The notes under the pieces were generated by a model. The model did not search any database, had not been told where the DNA came from, and saw only the letters and a program-made list of their open reading frames with translations. A stretch of DNA of 64,000 bases, taken from UBA5189 sp035631615. GTDB lineage: Bacteria > Chloroflexota > Limnocylindria > Limnocylindrales > CSP1-4. Shown here piece by piece: positions 17,607-25,220 of the stretch. The translations under genes and the position numbers were made by a program. The stretch is from the NCBI GenBank assembly GCA_035631615.1, contig DASQIK010000023.1, positions 1 to 64,000 on the forward strand. Reading direction: 5' to 3'. Within the stretch, counting starts at the first letter, position 1, and each line of letters begins with the position of its first letter.

Positions 17607-18259
17607 CCATCGAGGCGCTGCTCCTGCGCGCGGTCCTGATCGCCGGCGGCTACCTTGCCGGCTCGATCCCGGTGGGCGTGCTCGTCGCGCGAGCAAGCGG
17701 CGGGCCCGACCCACGGACCGTCGGCTCTGGCCGGACGGGCGGCACGAACGCGCTGCGCGCGCTGGGTCGCAAATGGGCGGCGGTCGTCGTCGCCGGCGAT
17801 CTCGGCAAGGGTGCGGTCCCCGTGCTGCTCACGCGCCTCGTCACCGGCGGCGACTCGACGGCCGAGGTGCTCGTGGCGGCAGCGGCGGTCGCCGGCTCCG
17901 TGCGCTCGGTCTTCCTCAACTTCAAGGGCGGCCGCGGCGTCGGGACCGGTGTCGGCACGATGCTCGTGATTCAGCCGCTCGCCGTCGTTCTCGCGGCGCC
18001 CGTTTTCTTCCTCGCGATCATCGCGACGCGCTACGTCTCGCTGGGGTCCCTGCTCGGTTCGGCGGCGATGTTCCCGGCGATGCTCCTCATCTGGGCCGTG
18101 GCATCAGGCTGGGTCGCGCCCGCCTACCTCGTCTGGGCGGCTGTCGGCCCGGTCCTGATCTGGCTCGCGCACGCGGACAACATCGACCGGCTCCTGCACG
18201 GCACGGAGCGCAAGTTCGACCTCGGGCTCCTCGGCGGCCGGCGCTCCGGCGGCGCCTGA
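17603..18259 (+). CDS. plsY: Acyl-phosphate:glycerol-3-phosphate acyltransferase PlsY
   Basis: A 218-residue integral membrane enzyme that makes lysophosphatidic acid from acyl-phosphate and glycerol-3-phosphate, the first step of phospholipid synthesis. The three family motifs are visible: GSIPVGVLVAR near residue 20, GSGRTGGTNALRALG near 43 (usually GSGNxGATN) and FNFKGGRGVGTGVG near 105 (FLNFKGGRG here). It has five or so hydrophobic segments. It ends with a polar tail. It is divergent from the cyclase gene and followed by a strong bidirectional hairpin. The glp genes elsewhere in the window supply the same glycerol-phosphate pool. Confidence 0.93.
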   Translation: MTIEALLLRAVLIAGGYLAGSIPVGVLVARASGGPDPRTVGSGRTGGTNALRALGRKWAAVVVAGDLGKGAVPVLLTRLVTGGDSTAEVLVAAAAVAGSVRSVFLNFKGGRGVGTGVGTMLVIQPLAVVLAAPVFFLAIIATRYVSLGSLLGSAAMFPAMLLIWAVASGWVAPAYLVWAAVGPVLIWLAHADNIDRLLHGTERKFDLGLLGGRRSGGA

Positions 18260-18276
18260 GGCACACCGGGCACGAA

Positions 18277-18314
18277 AGCGCCCCCGCTGCGAGCTGGTCG
18301 CGGACGGGGGCGCT
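18277..18314. terminator. Bidirectional terminator-like hairpin between plsY and the BNR-repeat gene
   Basis: A perfect 10-bp stem, AGCGCCCCCG (18277-18286) with CGGGGGCGCT (18305-18314), closes an 18-nt loop in the 112-bp space between convergent genes. There is no long T-run; A-rich bases precede it and GTT follows, so efficiency is uncertain. Confidence 0.6.
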
Positions 18315-18371
18315 GTTGCGTTCGACCGCTCAGGGCTCGAGAGCGGTCGCGCGATTACCGGGCTGCACGCC

Positions 18372-19997
18372 TCACGGCGCCGCCGCGAAGAAGGCGTCCG
18401 ACCCGCTGCGGCAGGCGCCTGCGAAGCAGGCAGTCTCGCGGAGATCGGTCCAATACGCCACGACATGGCCGTCGGCCGTTGCCGCGATGTTGGAGTAGTC
18501 GCCGATGAACGATGTCGCGTGCGGGAACGACGCGTTGAGCGTCCCCGCGAACCAGCGATCGCCCTGGGTCGGGTCGGAGGCGACCGTCGACACGGCGCTC
18601 GAGGTGAACGCCAGCGTCCCGGAGCCCGTCTCGGTCGCGACCGAGTAGTTGTACTTGTGGTTGGCCGCGTCGGCGCTGCGGTCGAAGAAGCCGATCCGGA
18701 GGATCCCGTTCGAGTCGTAGGCGCCCCACGGCAGGAACTGGTCACCGGCGAGGGTGAGCGCCACCGGGGCGGACCAGGTCGCGCCGCCGTTCGTGGACTG
18801 GCTCACCACGACATCCGAGTTCGTCGTCGCCGCGTACGGATCGGACGGCGCCGGGGTGGTGCTGTTCCGCATGTCGGACCAGACCACGGCGAGGTGCGCC
18901 GAGTTCGTCGGGTCCGTGGTGATGTTGCCGGCCGCCCACGACCGGAAGATGCTGTCCTGGTAGGTCTGGCGCCCGAGCGCGATCGGGTAGTCGGTCGCGC
19001 CGTCGATGACGGTGGCGACCTTGACCGGCGCGCCGAGCGCGAGGCCGGTCGTCGGGCTGACCTTGACGACCTCGTAGTCGTCGCGGCCGGTGGTGACATC
19101 GGTCGTGTTCAGGAACGCGACCGCGATCGAGTCGCCGGCCACGGTCGGGACGGCGACGAATGCCTGGGTCAGGCTGCCCGAGATCACGTGCGGCGTCGAC
19201 CACGAAGCGCCGAAATCGTGGGTCACGGAGGCGTAGATCCGGGCGCTGACGAAGCTGCCCTTCTGGGCCTGGCGGAAGTCGCCGTAGACGACGATCGCGT
19301 TGCCGCTGCCCCACGCGGTGATGTACTCCTTGTCGAGCACGTCGCCGACGCTGGTGAAGATGCCGCTGCCCGACGCGACCTTGACCGAGGTCCAGGTCTT
19401 GCCACCGTCGCCCGAGTTGTCGACGAGGACGTCCGGCGATTGCGCGTTGGTCGGCCCGACGAAGCGGAAGCCGAGCGTCGCGTAGTAGGCGTGGCCGCTC
19501 GCGTCGAACGCCACGGACGGATCGCCCGTCGCCTGATACGTCGAGTTGAAGGAGATCGGGTACTCGGACCAGTGGGTGCCTCCGTCGAAGGTGACGTGCG
19601 CCCGTGAGAGCACCGTCTCCGTCACGTGGCCGCCCTTGTTGATCCCGAGCTGGTAGTCGTTCGCGCCGCCGATGATGTTGTTCCCATCGGTCGGGTTGAC
19701 CGCGATCGACGTCTCGTTGTGCGGGCCCGGGGTGGCCTCGCAATCGGTGTTCGCGTTGGCACCCTGCGCGGGGCCGGTGCACAGCTTCTGGCCGGGTTTC
19801 AACGAGCCGGCGGTGCCGAAGACCGCGCTGGTGACCGGTGCCTGCGCATCGCTGACGTTGTGGCCGAAGGCGATCGGCTGGACGTTGGCTCCGTCGTTGC
19901 CCAGCACCGGGCCGCCGGCGCCCATCGCGAGGACGAGGAGGCCGGCACTCGCAACCAACGCGAGGATCCGGCGGGGCGCGCGCTTCGCGGGAATCAT
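18372..19997 (-). CDS. Secreted BNR/Asp-box repeat (sialidase-like fold) protein
   Basis: A 541-residue exported protein with a signal peptide (basic KRAPRR then a hydrophobic stretch, residues 3-32). It carries at least four Asp-box motifs of the S-x-D-x-G-x-T-W type: FDGGTHWSE, GDGGKTWTS, HDFGASWST and NGGATWSAP, which mark beta-propeller blades. The catalytic set of true sialidases (Arg triad, Tyr/Glu pair) cannot be made out, so the substrate is unknown. The start at 19997 is well supported: GGAGG lies 7 nt before the ATG. The coding frame continues upstream without a plausible start. It is monocistronic and converges on plsY. Confidence 0.82.
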   Translation of the reverse strand: MIPAKRAPRRILALVASAGLLVLAMGAGGPVLGNDGANVQPIAFGHNVSDAQAPVTSAVFGTAGSLKPGQKLCTGPAQGANANTDCEATPGPHNETSIAVNPTDGNNIIGGANDYQLGINKGGHVTETVLSRAHVTFDGGTHWSEYPISFNSTYQATGDPSVAFDASGHAYYATLGFRFVGPTNAQSPDVLVDNSGDGGKTWTSVKVASGSGIFTSVGDVLDKEYITAWGSGNAIVVYGDFRQAQKGSFVSARIYASVTHDFGASWSTPHVISGSLTQAFVAVPTVAGDSIAVAFLNTTDVTTGRDDYEVVKVSPTTGLALGAPVKVATVIDGATDYPIALGRQTYQDSIFRSWAAGNITTDPTNSAHLAVVWSDMRNSTTPAPSDPYAATTNSDVVVSQSTNGGATWSAPVALTLAGDQFLPWGAYDSNGILRIGFFDRSADAANHKYNYSVATETGSGTLAFTSSAVSTVASDPTQGDRWFAGTLNASFPHATSFIGDYSNIAATADGHVVAYWTDLRETACFAGACRSGSDAFFAAAP

Positions 19998-20250
19998 CAA
20001 GACGCCTCCATTGCTGTCCTGGCGTCCCGCGAACCCTGTGCGGGGCGCACCCAACCTGGCCGAAGTGGGGCCGGCCACTGAGTCGTACGCCTCGGAGGAT
20101 AGGTCGGATCGCGATCCGTGCCCTCCGCATCGCCGACATCCGGTGCCCGCTGGCACCGCGACGGACACCGGGTCCGGGAGCCCATCCGCATGCAATGCGG
20201 CCGCCGCGTTCCGAGGCCTCGGCGACGCCTCCAGTGCGGTGCCTGGTGCC

Positions 20251-20256
20251 TACGCT
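20251..20256 (+). promoter_or_regulatory. Candidate -10 (TACGCT) of the 20263 leader ORF
   Basis: TACGCT lies exactly 6 nt before an ATG at 20263 that opens a six-codon ORF running into the next gene. Position and sequence match the leaderless promoters elsewhere in the window. Confidence 0.45.
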
Positions 20257-20262
20257 CGATCG

Positions 20263-20283
20263 ATGCTCGTCCCTCGCCCATGA
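20263..20283 (+). CDS. Putative 6-residue leaderless leader peptide (MLVPRP)
   Basis: ATG at 20263 encodes MLVPRP and stops at TGA 20281-20283, overlapping the ATG of the membrane-protein gene (20280) as ATGA. A TACGCT hexamer is 6 nt upstream and the downstream gene lacks a Shine-Dalgarno. Two Pro codons lie just before the stop, including Pro-stop, a slow termination context. It may deliver ribosomes to, or attenuate, the next gene. Confidence 0.45.
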   Translation: MLVPRP

Positions 20284-21338
20284 CGATCCTGATCTCGCTG
20301 TTCGGCTTCGCGGGCCGGTTCGCCGGAGACCTGTTGACGACGGCCCTCGGCTGGGCGAGCAGCCTGCTCTTCGGGCGGGTGCCGCGCTCGCACCAGGTCC
20401 TGCTCGTGCTGATGATGGCGTTCTCGTTCCTGTGGCTGGTCCTGGTGCTGGCGCTGCTGCTGCCCACGGTCGGGTCCTTCCTGCTGTCGGCGACGCCCCA
20501 CCCGCCGTTCGTGGACCAGCAGCTCCTGGGGATGACGCTCCTGTATGGCGCGCTCCTGGTGCCGCTCGGCGTGGGGATCGCGGGGTACCTGGTGCCTGCG
20601 GAGGGCGAACGGCCGAGCGGGCTGGCGATGGTTCGGGATGTCCTCCGCGGCTACGCCCTGACCCCAGTCCTGAGCGGCATTCTCATCTTCCTCGCCGGCG
20701 TCGGCATCGTCCGGAAGATCCGCAGCCGGAGCCATGGCTGGTCGGACATCCACGTGCCGGTCGTGATGAAGCAGGGCGGCTACGACAAGGTGGTCGACGA
20801 CCTCGTGGACGCGCTCCGGAGCGCCGGGCTCGAGGTCGCCGTTCGCGACGCGCCCCGCATGCTCAGCGCCCCGGCCGCGCTGCTGACCGCGGTCTCGGGC
20901 GAGAACGTCCGGAAGCTCCGGCCGGATCGGCTGATGGAGATCAGCGCCCGGGATCTCCGGATCGGCGTCTACCCGTCGGACATCGCGATCTCAGGGACGA
21001 CCCGTAACCGGACGCGGGCGCGCGCCGCGATGCTGAGCCGGCTCACGACGAGCGCGGCACACCTGACGACCAGCGCCGAGGCGCAGAAGGTCGAGGACGC
21101 GATCGCGAAGGTCGCCACGACGGATGGCAACCTGCGCGCACGGCTCAGCTCGACCGCGCAGGCGCACCTGGACGAGATCGACGAGAAGCTCATCCACGCC
21201 CCGATCCCAACCGACGAATGGGACATCCTGTACCGCATCCGGCTCCAGGTCGAACGCGACCTCCTGATCGGGTCGAAGCCGGGAACCGAGTTCCCGGGCA
21301 GGGAGCAGCCTGCGAGGCTTCATGCTCCAGGGCAGTGA
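20280..21338 (+). CDS. Membrane protein of unknown function
   Basis: A 352-residue protein with four predicted transmembrane segments in the first half (FAGRFAGDLL..., LVLMMAFSFLWLVLVLALLL, LLYGALLVPLGVGIAGYLV, LTPVLSGILIFLAGVGIV, to about residue 140) followed by a soluble alpha/beta C-terminal half (about 150-340). I do not recognise the family. The soluble half has segments DKVVDDLVDALRSAGLEVAV and DLRIGVYPSDIAISG but no catalytic motif I can name. The ATG at 20280 overlaps the stop of a six-codon leader ORF. It converges on the GH26 gene with about 100 bp between stops in which no clear terminator is seen. Confidence 0.75.
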   Translation: MTILISLFGFAGRFAGDLLTTALGWASSLLFGRVPRSHQVLLVLMMAFSFLWLVLVLALLLPTVGSFLLSATPHPPFVDQQLLGMTLLYGALLVPLGVGIAGYLVPAEGERPSGLAMVRDVLRGYALTPVLSGILIFLAGVGIVRKIRSRSHGWSDIHVPVVMKQGGYDKVVDDLVDALRSAGLEVAVRDAPRMLSAPAALLTAVSGENVRKLRPDRLMEISARDLRIGVYPSDIAISGTTRNRTRARAAMLSRLTTSAAHLTTSAEAQKVEDAIAKVATTDGNLRARLSSTAQAHLDEIDEKLIHAPIPTDEWDILYRIRLQVERDLLIGSKPGTEFPGREQPARLHAPGQ

Positions 21339-21441
21339 CGGGAACCCGAGCCTGAATCCAGCGCGCTGGCCACGGCATCGAGCAGGAGGCCGTCTCGACC
21401 TGCCGGGCGGCGGTCGCCAGATGGGCCGTCGGAGCCCGACC

Positions 21442-22851
21442 TCAGCTTCGGTACAGGGTCCCGCTCCACGTCGAAGATCTGTAAACCTGCTTGAACGCGG
21501 ACAACGAGCTCGAGGACGAGTTGATCCGGAAGTCACTGACGCCATCGGCCTGGTTGAACCAGACCACACACTTGATCGCCGAGTACTTGGGGATATCGGT
21601 GAGGTACGTCTGCGTGATCCAGGCGGCCTTGCTGCCGCCATTCTCGGTGCTGGCCATCTCCCCGATCATCATCGGCTTGCTGGCGGCGATCGCCATGATC
21701 TGCGTATAGGTCGACCCGAAGATGGTCGGAAAGGACTGCCACGCCGGTTGGCCGAGGTGCGGGTCGGTGCCCCAGTTGTAGCCGTCGAGGCACGTCCAAT
21801 CGACGTACGATGAACCGGGGTACAGGTCGGCGAACGGGTACTCGTTGCCGTAGCGAACGTTCGGACACCATACCCACTTGACCTTGGTGGCGCCTTCCTG
21901 CGCGAAGATGTCGTGCAGGTGGCGCCAGGCGGCAATGAAGTCAGCCGCCGTGTTGCCGTTCACGCCGCGCCCCCACGGGTACCAATCGCCGTTCATCTCG
22001 TGCATCGGCCGCAGGTAGATGGTCTTGCCCCAGGTGGCGGCACCCCTGGCCCAGGCGCGCACGAACGAGTCCTGTGCTCCGGCGGCGATGCTCTTCAGGG
22101 TGCAGCTGCCGGTGCAGCTGTTGGGTTCCCACGTGATGACATGGGCAGCGCCCATGCTCGCGATCGCCTGCTCGTCGGACTGGTAGAACGGCCGGTTCCA
22201 GCTGACATAGGTGAGGTACACAGCGGGAGGGCCGCCGATCAGGTTCGCAACGTTGTGCAGCGCCGTCGAATCCCATGGTTGCCCGCTCCACACGCCGAGC
22301 GCGAGGTGGACGCCGGATGGCGGCGGTGTCGGTGTCGGCGTCGGCTTCGGTGTCGGCGTCGGTGTCGGCGCGGGCGTGACAGTCGGCCGCGGCGTCGGAC
22401 TGGGAGTCGGCGTCGGAGCCGTCGTGGGGCCTGCCGTCGGGTTCGGGTTCTGAGTCGGATTGGGCGTCAGGTTCAGGTTCGGGCCGGCCGTCGGGTTGGA
22501 GATCAGGTTCGGGGCCGGCGACGGCGTCGGGCCGGTCAGCTCGAGCTGGGCCGGACCCAGGCTCGGCATGCTCACCGCCGTGAAGCTGCTCGGGTTGGGG
22601 AATGCGGTCGATGAAGAGACTGGGAGGCTCGACTCGAACGTGGGCGCGCTCCCGACATCCGCGACGATCCTGGAGACAGGTCCGCCGCCGATGAGGTTGT
22701 CCGACCCCGCGGACAGGTGGCGTGGCGCTGCCTGCGAAGACGCCATGACGAGGCCGACGACGAGGGTCAGCGTGGCGGCGATCGGGGCGGCCGTGCGCAG
22801 CAAGACAGTGCGGCGGCCAATGTGCGGGGCTGGTTGGTCGCGAGCGAGCAT
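21442..22851 (-). CDS. Secreted glycoside hydrolase family 26-like enzyme (beta-mannanase type)
   Basis: A 469-residue exported enzyme: N-terminal hydrophobic signal (about residues 18-38), a long Thr/Pro-rich linker with PTPTPTP repeats (about 95-180) and a C-terminal GH26-type catalytic barrel. The acid/base Glu is in RPMHEMNGDWYPW and the nucleophile Glu in MMIGEMAS. GH26 enzymes mainly cut beta-1,4-mannan. Two cysteine pairs may form disulfides. The start at 22851 has GGGAG 4-5 nt upstream (cccATG); the frame stays open to 22944 but those residues are low-complexity. The signal region suggests export or membrane anchoring. Confidence 0.85.
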   Translation of the reverse strand: MLARDQPAPHIGRRTVLLRTAAPIAATLTLVVGLVMASSQAAPRHLSAGSDNLIGGGPVSRIVADVGSAPTFESSLPVSSSTAFPNPSSFTAVSMPSLGPAQLELTGPTPSPAPNLISNPTAGPNLNLTPNPTQNPNPTAGPTTAPTPTPSPTPRPTVTPAPTPTPTPKPTPTPTPPPSGVHLALGVWSGQPWDSTALHNVANLIGGPPAVYLTYVSWNRPFYQSDEQAIASMGAAHVITWEPNSCTGSCTLKSIAAGAQDSFVRAWARGAATWGKTIYLRPMHEMNGDWYPWGRGVNGNTAADFIAAWRHLHDIFAQEGATKVKWVWCPNVRYGNEYPFADLYPGSSYVDWTCLDGYNWGTDPHLGQPAWQSFPTIFGSTYTQIMAIAASKPMMIGEMASTENGGSKAAWITQTYLTDIPKYSAIKCVVWFNQADGVSDFRINSSSSSLSAFKQVYRSSTWSGTLYRS

Positions 22852-23025
22852 GGGTCTCCCACCAATTCGGCTTCCGCAACGCTGCGGACGCGGGGGACGG
22901 GGGGTCGGTTGTCGCCCTGCTGGTGGTGCAGGGATACGCAACATGGTCGCGTATCAGTCGCGCGGTGAACCATAACCCAGAATCCGGATCGACCCACCCG
23001 ATGGTATGGCTCGACAGGAATCGAA

Positions 23026-23054
23026 AGACCCGAGGCGGCTGACGCCCCGGGTCT
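23026..23054 (-). terminator. Terminator-like hairpin downstream of the zinc-ribbon gene
   Basis: AGACCCG (23026-23032) and GGCG pair with CGCC and CGGGTCT (23048-23054), an 11-bp stem with one A/C mismatch and a 5-nt loop. It lies 80 nt after the zinc-ribbon stop. In the minus direction it is followed only by TT, so U-tract support is weak. Confidence 0.45.
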
Positions 23055-23134
23055 CCTGGTACTGGCTCTGGTTCCGCGGATCTTTGCGCGATCCGCGTGC
23101 CGAGAGGAGTGCTGAGTGGTGTAGGAGGTTCTGA

Positions 23135-23521
23135 CTAGCCCCGCATCGTGCGGAAGCAGTCGGAGCAGTAGACGGGCTTGCCGCTCGTCGGGCGGAACGG
23201 GACCTTGGCCTCGTTGCCGCAGTTCGAACAGGTGGCGCTGAACATCTCCCGCGGGCCGCGGTCGTAGCCGCCGCCACCGCCGGAGCTGTAGCCACCGCCG
23301 GAGCTGTAGCCACCACCACCGCCGCCGTAGCTGCCGGCATCGCCGTAGCCCGACGAGTAGCCGGCGCCGCTGGACTGGCGGGCGGCCTTGCGGGCAGCTC
23401 GGTCAGTCGGGCAACGACGAGGCTCGGTGAAGCCACGCTGGGCGTAGAAATCCTGCTCGCTTGCGGTGAACACGAACTGCTGTCCGCAATCCGCACACGT
23501 CAGGGTCTTGTCGCTGTACAA
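23135..23521 (-). CDS. Zinc-ribbon protein with Gly/Tyr/Ser-rich linker
   Basis: A 128-residue protein with two ribbon modules. The N-terminal one is of the zf-trcl type (YSDKTLTCADCGQQFVFT..., then RRCPTD), the C-terminal one is CSNCGNEAKVPFRP...YCSDCF, separated by a Gly/Tyr/Ser-rich linker (about residues 52-85). The first ribbon ends CPTD where the family normally has CPxC, so one ligand is missing. The start is TTG at 23521, chosen because GAGAGGAG stands 6 nt upstream and TTG-Tyr-Ser-Asp-Lys is the family's N-terminus. Function is unknown; zinc-dependent nucleic-acid or protein binding is possible. Confidence 0.78.
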   Translation of the reverse strand: MYSDKTLTCADCGQQFVFTASEQDFYAQRGFTEPRRCPTDRAARKAARQSSGAGYSSGYGDAGSYGGGGGGYSSGGGYSSGGGGGYDRGPREMFSATCSNCGNEAKVPFRPTSGKPVYCSDCFRTMRG

Positions 23522-23618
23522 AAGAACTCCTCTCGTCTGACCAGCCGCGATCCCCGCTCGGGTTCTCGCGTCAGCCGTGAGAGGAGTCCGGTTTCGAGGT
23601 GGTCTACGCGTATTCGCC

Positions 23619-23637
23619 GTCACGACCGTGCCGTGAC
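23619..23637. promoter_or_regulatory. Dyad in the leader region of the zinc-ribbon gene
   Basis: GTCACG (23619-23624), 7 nt, CGTGAC (23632-23637) form a perfect inverted repeat about 100 nt upstream of the zinc-ribbon start. A TATCCT hexamer (minus, 23651-23656) lies just upstream. It could be an operator or an mRNA leader hairpin. Confidence 0.3.
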
Positions 23638-23699
23638 ATTGGGCGATGCGCAGGATAGGCCATTCTCAGGAACCTGCCTAGCCCCGAATTGACGAGCCT

Positions 23700-25220
23700 T
23701 CATCCGGGCTCGATCCAGTGCCGCGAACGCTCGACCGCGCGGTGCCAGCCGTGCAGCATCGATCGGCGCCGATCGTCCGATGTCGAGGGCTCGAAGCGGC
23801 GATCGATGGCCCGGTTCGCGGCGACGTCCGCAAGGGAATGCCAGTAGCCGACCGCGAGGCCGGCCAGGTACGCAGCGCCGAGGGCGGTCGTCTCGGCGAC
23901 CACCGGCCGCTCGACCGGGATGCCGAGGAGATCGGCCTGGAGCTGGAGCAGCAGGTCGTTTGCCGCGGCGCCGCCATCGACCCGGAGGACGTCGATGCGC
24001 CCGGCGGCATCGGCCGCCATGGCATCGAGCACGTCGGCGACCTGGAACGCGATCGACTCCAGGGTCGCCCGGGCGATCTCGGCGCGGCCCGTGCCGCGCG
24101 TGAGGCCCACGATCGTGCCGCGTGCATCGGGATCCCAGTACGGCGCCCCGAGGCCGGTGAAGGCCGGGACGAGGTAGACGCCGCCGGTGTCGGCGACGGA
24201 TGCCGTCAGCGCCTCCACGTCGCCGGAGCGCTCGATCGCGTGGAGTCCGTCGCGCAGCCACTGGACGGCGGATCCGGCCGAGAAGACCGAGCCCTCGAGC
24301 GCGTACGTCGCGGCGCCGTCCGGCTCCAGCTGCCAGCCGACCGTCGAGAGGAGGCCGTGCTCGGAGGTGCGCGGCTCGGCACCGGTGTTCAGCAGCAGGA
24401 ACGCGCCGGTCCCGTAGGTGTTCTTCGCCTGCCCGGGGACGAAGCACGCCTGGCCGAAGGTGGCCGCCTGCTGGTCGCCGGCGAGGGCCGTGATCGGGAT
24501 CGACCGACCGAAGAGCTCGGGCGCCGTGTGGCCGAACGCCCCGCATGTTGGCCGCGCCTCGGGCAGCACCGCGGCGGGCACGCCGATGAGCTCGAGCAGC
24601 TCCTGGTCCCACTCGAGCCGGTGGATGTCGAAGAGGAGCGTGCGGCTGGCGTTCGAGACATCGGTCGCGTGAACGGGGTCGGCGCCCGCCGTCCCTCCGG
24701 TCAGGCGCCACAGCAGGAATGCGTCGACGGTGCCGAAGGCCAGCTCCCCGCGCTCGGCACGGGAGCGAGCGCCGGGCACGGCGTCGAGGACGTGGGCGAT
24801 CTTGGGCCCGCTGAAGTACGCGTCCAGGGGCAGTCCCGTCCGGGCACGGAAGAGCGGCTCGTGGCCGGCCGCTCGCAGGCGCTCGCACGCCGGCGCCGTG
24901 ATCCGCGACTGCCACACGATCGCGTCGGCGATCGGCTCGCCGGTCGCGCGGTCCCAGACGATCGTCGTCTCGCGCTGATTGGTGATCCCGATCGCGGCGA
25001 TGCGGTCGGCGCCGCCGACCTGGCCGACCACGTCCCGCGCGACGGTGAGCTGGCTCGACCAGATTGCCTCCGGGTCATGGGTGACGTGGCCAGGCGAGGG
25101 AAACTGCTGCTCGAATGGTTGCTGCGCGGCGGCAACCGGGCGCCCGTCCCGACCGAACGCGATCGCCCTCGACGATGTCGTGCCCTGATCGAGGGCGAGG
25201 ATCAGCGGCTCTTCGCCCAC
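23700..25220 (-). CDS. glpK: Glycerol kinase
   Basis: A 506-residue FGGY-family kinase that phosphorylates glycerol to glycerol-3-phosphate. It has the N-terminal ATP motif LILALDQGTTSSRAIAF, the FGGY signature stretches and the C-terminal VDGGAAANDLLLQLQADLL signature near 410. Length is standard. The start is GTG at 25220, which overlaps the end of glpD by 19 nt; the open frame upstream of this is antisense-like low-complexity sequence. It is the last gene of the nnrE-small membrane protein-glpD-glpK unit. Confidence 0.96.
   Translation of the reverse strand: MGEEPLILALDQGTTSSRAIAFGRDGRPVAAAQQPFEQQFPSPGHVTHDPEAIWSSQLTVARDVVGQVGGADRIAAIGITNQRETTIVWDRATGEPIADAIVWQSRITAPACERLRAAGHEPLFRARTGLPLDAYFSGPKIAHVLDAVPGARSRAERGELAFGTVDAFLLWRLTGGTAGADPVHATDVSNASRTLLFDIHRLEWDQELLELIGVPAAVLPEARPTCGAFGHTAPELFGRSIPITALAGDQQAATFGQACFVPGQAKNTYGTGAFLLLNTGAEPRTSEHGLLSTVGWQLEPDGAATYALEGSVFSAGSAVQWLRDGLHAIERSGDVEALTASVADTGGVYLVPAFTGLGAPYWDPDARGTIVGLTRGTGRAEIARATLESIAFQVADVLDAMAADAAGRIDVLRVDGGAAANDLLLQLQADLLGIPVERPVVAETTALGAAYLAGLAVGYWHSLADVAANRAIDRRFEPSTSDDRRRSMLHGWHRAVERSRHWIEPG

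Noticed and set aside
22320..22470. GTCGGCGTCGGTGTCGG-type repeats read as a possible tandem DNA repeat
   Set aside because: They are the codons of the Thr/Pro-rich linker of the GH26 protein, not an independent repeat element.
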